A stretch of 8,914 nt of DNA from the NCBI GenBank assembly GCA_947455015.1, contig CANGMY010000046.1, forward strand, positions 1 through 8,914. Direction: 5' to 3'. Position numbers and translations under genes: made by a program. This document shows, piece after piece, positions 5,824 through 8,914 of this stretch; positions within the stretch are counted from its first letter, which is position 1; every line of letters starts with the position of its first letter. The DNA is from Microthrixaceae bacterium. Its GTDB lineage: Bacteria > Actinomycetota > Acidimicrobiia > Acidimicrobiales > Acidimicrobilacustridaceae. A model generated the notes under the pieces. That model was given only the letters and a program-made list of their open reading frames with translations, did not search any database and had not been told where the DNA came from.

Positions 5824-7014
5824 CTAAACATCCCACTCGCAGCGGAGCGAGGAGACCGACCGCAGATTGCACCCAGACGGAACAGCGCCAGCGTCGTCAT
5901 CGGCGAGGCGCAATCCGGGAAGCCGATCAAGCAGCACATCGAGAGCAGCGAGAAGCTGCTGTTTGGCCATATGCGTTCCAGGACAGAACTTCACGCCAAA
6001 ACCGAACGTAAGGACATCGGCATCGGGACGATCGACGTCGAACTCGTCCGGACGCGCAAAGCGTTCGGGATCGCGATTCGCCGATGCGATCCCCGCAAGG
6101 ATCATCGAACCAGCAGGAATGTTGACGCCACGAATCGTTCCTTCACGTAGCGCCATTCGAGGCAACAATGGAACCGGTGGCTCCCACCGGAGAAGCTCCC
6201 GCACCACATCTGGCCGAAGTTCCGGTGACCTCCGGATTCGATCGACAAGTTCGGGCCGATGAAGCAACGTCCAGAGAAGATTGCTCAAAGCGTCCGAGGT
6301 CGTCGTCGCACCAACGGCGAAGAGCAAACGAACATGCGAGTGCACTTCTTCATCGGTAAGTCGGACTCCTTGGAAGTCGCCCGTCACGAGTTGCGAAATG
6401 ACGTCTGATCCGGGATGTACGCGTCGTGCTGCAACGACAGGCGCAATCACCTCGGAAAGTTCGTCGGCTGCCCGACGAGCACCTTCGGGATTACTCGGCT
6501 CAGAAAGAATCGCAAGGGCCCACTCGCGTTGGCGATCCTCAAATCCTTCCGGCAGACCGAGCTTCCGACTGATCGCCCAAAACGGGAGTCGATTCGTGAA
6601 TTCGGAGACGAGGTCTGCTTCACCATCGGCGACCAATTCATCGATCAACTCGTGCGCCAATGGTGTGAGTTCTTCGTCCACAAATCGGATTGCGGCACGA
6701 GAGCGAAATGCGGGGGTAACGAGGCGCCGATAGACGTCATGATCAGAACCGTCCATCGAGATGAAGGTTCGACCCACAGTCTTTTCAAGCTGGTATTTGT
6801 AGACCTCACCGCCTGGAAATTCCTCGTTCGCGGCGAAGAACTCGCGCAATGCATCCCAGCTCAATATGACAAAAGCTGGCATTCCAAAAAACGTGACCGG
6901 AACGACTTCGCCGCTCTCGGATCGCAAGCTTCGCAAGACGTCGTGAAGTTCCGCTCCGGGAAGCGGGTTGAACGCGATATCGATCACTGCCCCTGCACCC
7001 TGATCCTGAGACAT
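5824..7014 (-). CDS. Cytochrome P450 with unusual oxygen-activation motif
   Basis: This 396-residue soluble P450 has a clear K-helix ExxR (E273 to R276), a haem loop FGFGVKFCPG at 337-346 with C344 as thiolate ligand, and a C-helix DHDVYRRLVTPAF (91-103). The I-helix reads AVGATTTS at 233-240, so threonine (T237) stands where most P450s have the acidic residue of the acid-alcohol pair. The haem loop has Lys instead of the usual His or Arg, and Pro instead of Leu after the cysteine. I cannot assign a CYP family. The start is the ATG at 7014 right after AGGGGGAATTC; the open frame 36 bases further up lacks this support. It leads a likely operon with the acyl-CoA dehydrogenase, and is divergent from the epoxide-hydrolase-like gene, which suggests shared control. 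No redox partner is encoded nearby. Confidence 0.9.
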   Translation of the reverse strand: MSQDQGAGAVIDIAFNPLPGAELHDVLRSLRSESGEVVPVTFFGMPAFVILSWDALREFFAANEEFPGGEVYKYQLEKTVGRTFISMDGSDHDVYRRLVTPAFRSRAAIRFVDEELTPLAHELIDELVADGEADLVSEFTNRLPFWAISRKLGLPEGFEDRQREWALAILSEPSNPEGARRAADELSEVIAPVVAARRVHPGSDVISQLVTGDFQGVRLTDEEVHSHVRLLFAVGATTTSDALSNLLWTLLHRPELVDRIRRSPELRPDVVRELLRWEPPVPLLPRMALREGTIRGVNIPAGSMILAGIASANRDPERFARPDEFDVDRPDADVLTFGFGVKFCPGTHMAKQQLLAALDVLLDRLPGLRLADDDAGAVPSGCNLRSVSSLRCEWDV

Positions 7015-7025
7015 GAATTCCCCCT
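7015..7025 (-). promoter_or_regulatory. Ribosome-site element shared with the dehydrogenase gene, copy 2
   Basis: The minus-strand 11-mer AGGGGGAATTC directly touches the P450 ATG at 7014 and supports this start over the upstream in-frame codon at 7050. It is identical to the element before the acyl-CoA dehydrogenase. Confidence 0.5.
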
Positions 7026-7128
7026 GCGAAGGACGGTAGCGAATCAGCACGGCAGCCGCTCTCTCAGAGTGTCAGGATGTCCGTCTCGGAAGGCGAAGTG
7101 CCGGCCCCCACGACTGCGAAGGAACGTC
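7015..7128. promoter_or_regulatory. Divergent intergenic region (114 bases)
   Basis: This spacer lies between the second P450 (leftward) and the epoxide-hydrolase-like gene (rightward) and should hold both promoters. I found no confident -35/-10 boxes. It holds a 10-base direct repeat, CTGCGAAGGA at 7024-7033 and 7114-7123. The second copy contains the GAAGGA ribosome site of the rightward gene, 5 bases before its ATG. Short mirror sequences CGGCAGCCG and CTCTCAGAG also occur; they are too small to call. Confidence 0.45.
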
Positions 7129-7509
7129 ATGAGCGACGGAGCGAAGTACGAAGCACTTGTTCAGGAATTTTGCGATGCCTGGGCCGAAGGCGACCACGAC
7201 AAGGTCGTTGCGTTCTTCACTGAAGACGGCGTGTACCACAACATTCCCGTCGATCCGATGGTGGGCCACGAAGCAATCCGCATGATGATCGACGGCTTCA
7301 CCGCTGGGCTCAAGGTCAAGGTGTTCCGGATCGACAACATGATCTCGAACGGCCCAATGGTGGTGACCGAGCGCGTTGACATTTTCGAAAAAGAAGACGG
7401 CAGCGAGGTTGCTCTGCCCGTTCTCGGTATTTTCGAATTTGAGGGCGACAAGATCGCGAAGTGGCGCGAGTACTTCGACCTCAATCAATTCATGTCACAG
7501 ATGGCCTAA
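7129..7509 (+). CDS. Limonene-1,2-epoxide hydrolase-family protein
   Basis: This 126-residue protein has the NTF2/SnoaL-like cone fold and carries the full catalytic set of limonene-1,2-epoxide hydrolase (LEH). Y36 and N38 match Tyr53/Asn55 of the Rhodococcus enzyme, R82 and D84 match Arg99/Asp101, and D117 matches Asp132. The spacings agree (two between Y and N, 44 from N to R, two between R and D). LEH opens an epoxide to a diol in one step, with water activated by the Tyr/Asn/Asp group. A mycobacterial relative (Rv2740, EphG) is active on cholesterol epoxide, as I recall. The predicted role is hydrolysis of a terpenoid, sterol or fatty epoxide, perhaps one made by the divergent P450. The start is the ATG at 7129 after GAAGGA; the long upstream open frame is antisense to the P450 and rejected. 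Confidence 0.87.
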   Translation: MSDGAKYEALVQEFCDAWAEGDHDKVVAFFTEDGVYHNIPVDPMVGHEAIRMMIDGFTAGLKVKVFRIDNMISNGPMVVTERVDIFEKEDGSEVALPVLGIFEFEGDKIAKWREYFDLNQFMSQMA

Positions 7510-7521
7510 GGCGCAAGCGGT

Positions 7522-8316
7522 TCAGTCAGCCAGAAAACTGAAGATCTCAGGGAATGCCGTCGCGTCTTGAGCGAAGAACCCGTGCCCGCCCTCGTAGACG
7601 TGCAGCTCCGCGTTTGGAATCCGCTCGGCCATGGCTTCGCTATTGGAAAGCGGAGCGATCCCGTCGTAGCGACCAGCGCCGATAAATGTCGGAGCGGTAA
7701 TTCGATCGAGTCGATCCCATACGTCATGAATGCTTCGCGCGTTCAACTGTTCGATCTCACCACGTTCAGCCTCTGAGCCTGCTTTCGCGCCGTACTGGCC
7801 GCTGATTCCGTCGACAAACATCCGATCTGACGGGTGCGCATCAAGCCACTCGGGAGTGAAGCGCGTATCCATGATCGTCATTGAGATTGCAGCTCGTTCT
7901 GCCGCATCCATTGAACGGATCTTGTGGAGCGGATAGGACGAACCGCCGTCTCCACCTGGGGACGTACAGAGCAATGCCAGCCGCTCGACTCGTTCAGGCG
8001 CAGTGACTGCAAACTCTTGCGCGACCATGCCGCCAAAACTGATGCCGATGACGTTGAAGGTGTCCCAACCGAGAAAATCAACGAGAGCCACCGCGTCTGC
8101 CGCATACTCGGCCATGGAATATGGCCCTGCGGGAATTTCCGAACGTCCCAGCCCACGCTGATCATGCAACACAACATCGAACTGCGTGCTGAGCACATTG
8201 AACAGCGGCCGCATGCGTTCGATCGTCGAACCCGAACCGTTGAACATCAGCAACCGAGGACCCTCGCCTGCTTGTTCCCAATAGAGATCAATGCCGTTCA
8301 AACGTTCGGTAGGCAT
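7522..8316 (-). CDS. Alpha/beta hydrolase
   Basis: This 264-residue cytoplasmic alpha/beta-hydrolase-fold enzyme has an intact triad: nucleophile S93 in GISFGG, acid D218 in GRYDG, and H245 in EGGHGFF. The oxyanion-loop region is FNGSGST at 25-31, and a DQRGLGRS motif (52-59) is typical of the fold-1 group that includes esterases, C-C bond hydrolases and lactonases. The cap (about 125-200) is of ordinary size. Substrate is not readable. The ATG at 8316 follows the enoyl-CoA hydratase stop after a single base, so the two are translationally coupled; an in-frame codon at 8352 lies inside the upstream gene and is not used. By context it may act on an ester, a ring-opened diketone or a thioester from the same pathway. 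Confidence 0.88.
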   Translation of the reverse strand: MPTERLNGIDLYWEQAGEGPRLLMFNGSGSTIERMRPLFNVLSTQFDVVLHDQRGLGRSEIPAGPYSMAEYAADAVALVDFLGWDTFNVIGISFGGMVAQEFAVTAPERVERLALLCTSPGGDGGSSYPLHKIRSMDAAERAAISMTIMDTRFTPEWLDAHPSDRMFVDGISGQYGAKAGSEAERGEIEQLNARSIHDVWDRLDRITAPTFIGAGRYDGIAPLSNSEAMAERIPNAELHVYEGGHGFFAQDATAFPEIFSFLAD

Positions 8317-8317
8317 G

Positions 8318-8914
8318 TCACATCTGCTTCCACTCGGGTGCCCGCTTTTCACGGAACGCTTCGCCTGCTTCAGTCATATTTCCGGTAAAGGTGCCAAGAA
8401 CCTGTGTGCGGTTTTCTAGTTCCATCGCTGCTCGGAGGCTCGTTGCATCGAGATTCGCCCACATGCCGACTTTGGTCATGCGCACGCCGTACTCAGAGTT
8501 CTCAGCGATCATCCCGGCAAGTTCGAGAGCAGTTGCCTGAAGAGAATCTGCGGTCGTGACCCGGTTCAGCACCCCGTAGTCGCGCGCTTCCTCGGCGCTG
8601 AATCGCCGCCCGGTAAGCATGAGTTCAGCGGCGATCGTCGGACCACAGATGCGCGGCAACCAATAACTCGTGCCGAGATCGCATGACGACAGGCCCACGC
8701 GAATGAAGTGCGAAGCAAAGAACGCGTCGGCTGACGCCACGCGAAGATCGCAGGTAAGAGCGAGAGCAAGTCCGCCGCCCACAACAGCGCCATGAAGCGC
8801 TGCCACCACGGGCTGTGGGGTCTCGTGAATCGCCAAAACAACTTCCATCAGATGTTCTTGCATCTCATGGACAAACCCAACTGGACCACGACCGCGTGAA
8901 CGGTCGGGGACTCC
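8318..8914 (-). CDS. Enoyl-CoA hydratase/isomerase family protein (N-terminus outside window)
   Basis: This crotonase-family protein is cut by the right edge: 198 residues are visible and the frame stays open to base 8914, so the Met at 8863 is internal. Visible marks are the oxyanion-hole run HGAVVGGGLALALTCDLR, a GLSSCDLGTSYWLPR segment, AAELMLTGRRFSAEEA and a C-terminal FREKRAPEWK. The family hydrates enoyl-CoA or isomerises it. In the second half of the active site the glutamate in AELMLTG (Glu164 of rat crotonase) is kept, while the place of Glu144 seems to hold a hydrophobic residue and the nearest acidic residue is the Asp of SCDLG. It may therefore be a hydratase of a diverged subgroup or a non-hydratase. 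It leads the pair with the alpha/beta hydrolase. The window is too short to show upstream partners. Confidence 0.88.
   Translation of the reverse strand, partial: GVPDRSRGRGPVGFVHEMQEHLMEVVLAIHETPQPVVAALHGAVVGGGLALALTCDLRVASADAFFASHFIRVGLSSCDLGTSYWLPRICGPTIAAELMLTGRRFSAEEARDYGVLNRVTTADSLQATALELAGMIAENSEYGVRMTKVGMWANLDATSLRAAMELENRTQVLGTFTGNMTEAGEAFREKRAPEWKQM

Noticed and set aside
4688..5827. Plus-strand open frame of 379 codons opposite the acyl-CoA dehydrogenase
   Set aside because: Composition is rich in His, Arg and Cys with no domain, and it is fully antisense to a well-supported gene.
6415..7128. Possible N-terminal extension of the LEH-type protein
   Set aside because: The extension is antisense to the second P450, has no ribosome site, and the family length fits the ATG at 7129.
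1..8914. Mobile element, CRISPR array, RNA gene or defence system
   Set aside because: No transposase, integrase, regularly spaced repeats, tRNA-like or rRNA-like sequence, or known defence domain was seen on either strand.

Overview
The window looks like chromosomal DNA from a moderately GC-rich actinobacterium. My best guess is an Acidimicrobiia-like or mycobacteria-related lineage. The reasons are two soluble bacterial P450s, an SCO6745/SalK-type protein, a PPOX-fold flavin/F420-type protein, an ACAD10/11-like acyl-CoA dehydrogenase and a limonene-epoxide-hydrolase-type protein, with frequent GAGGGGGA-type ribosome binding sites. This is inferred from protein content only. I see no rRNA, tRNA, CRISPR array, transposase, integrase or phage gene.

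Layout from left to right. Bases 2-100 hold the Pro/Thr/Lys-rich tail of a protein that starts outside the window. Next comes a rightward unit: a ferric-reductase-like haem membrane protein (103-675), a CYP142-like P450 (697-1884) and a cupin whose start overlaps the P450 stop as ATGA (1881-2414). It meets, with no gap, a leftward pair: an SCO6745/SalK-like protein (3823-3074) and a nitroreductase (3068-2415). A 135-base divergent region follows, then a PPOX-fold protein (3959-4444). Next is a leftward pair: a second, unusual P450 (7014-5824) followed by an ACAD10/11-like acyl-CoA dehydrogenase (5755-4454). A 114-base divergent region separates this P450 from a limonene/cholesterol-epoxide-hydrolase-type protein (7129-7509). 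Last is a leftward pair: an enoyl-CoA hydratase cut by the window edge (8914-8318) and an alpha/beta hydrolase (8316-7522).

How the genes may work together: this looks like a catabolic island for a hydrophobic substrate such as a sterol, terpenoid or other branched or cyclic lipid. Two P450s could introduce oxygen, the LEH-type enzyme could open an epoxide, the acyl-CoA dehydrogenase and enoyl-CoA hydratase could run beta-oxidation steps, and the alpha/beta hydrolase, nitroreductase, PPOX protein and cupin could do accessory redox or hydrolysis steps. No ferredoxin, ferredoxin reductase, thiolase, CoA ligase or transcription regulator is visible, so the pathway cannot be complete here. The substrate is inference.

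The genome is very compact. All stretches without a gene are shorter than 140 bases, and the three convergent junctions have gaps of 0, 9 and 12 bases, leaving no room for ordinary intrinsic terminators. I did not find a defence system, mobile element or wholly new type of system. The points most worth a second look are the altered oxygen-activation motif of the second P450, the P450-coupled cupin, and the replaced catalytic glutamates in the acyl-CoA dehydrogenase and enoyl-CoA hydratase.
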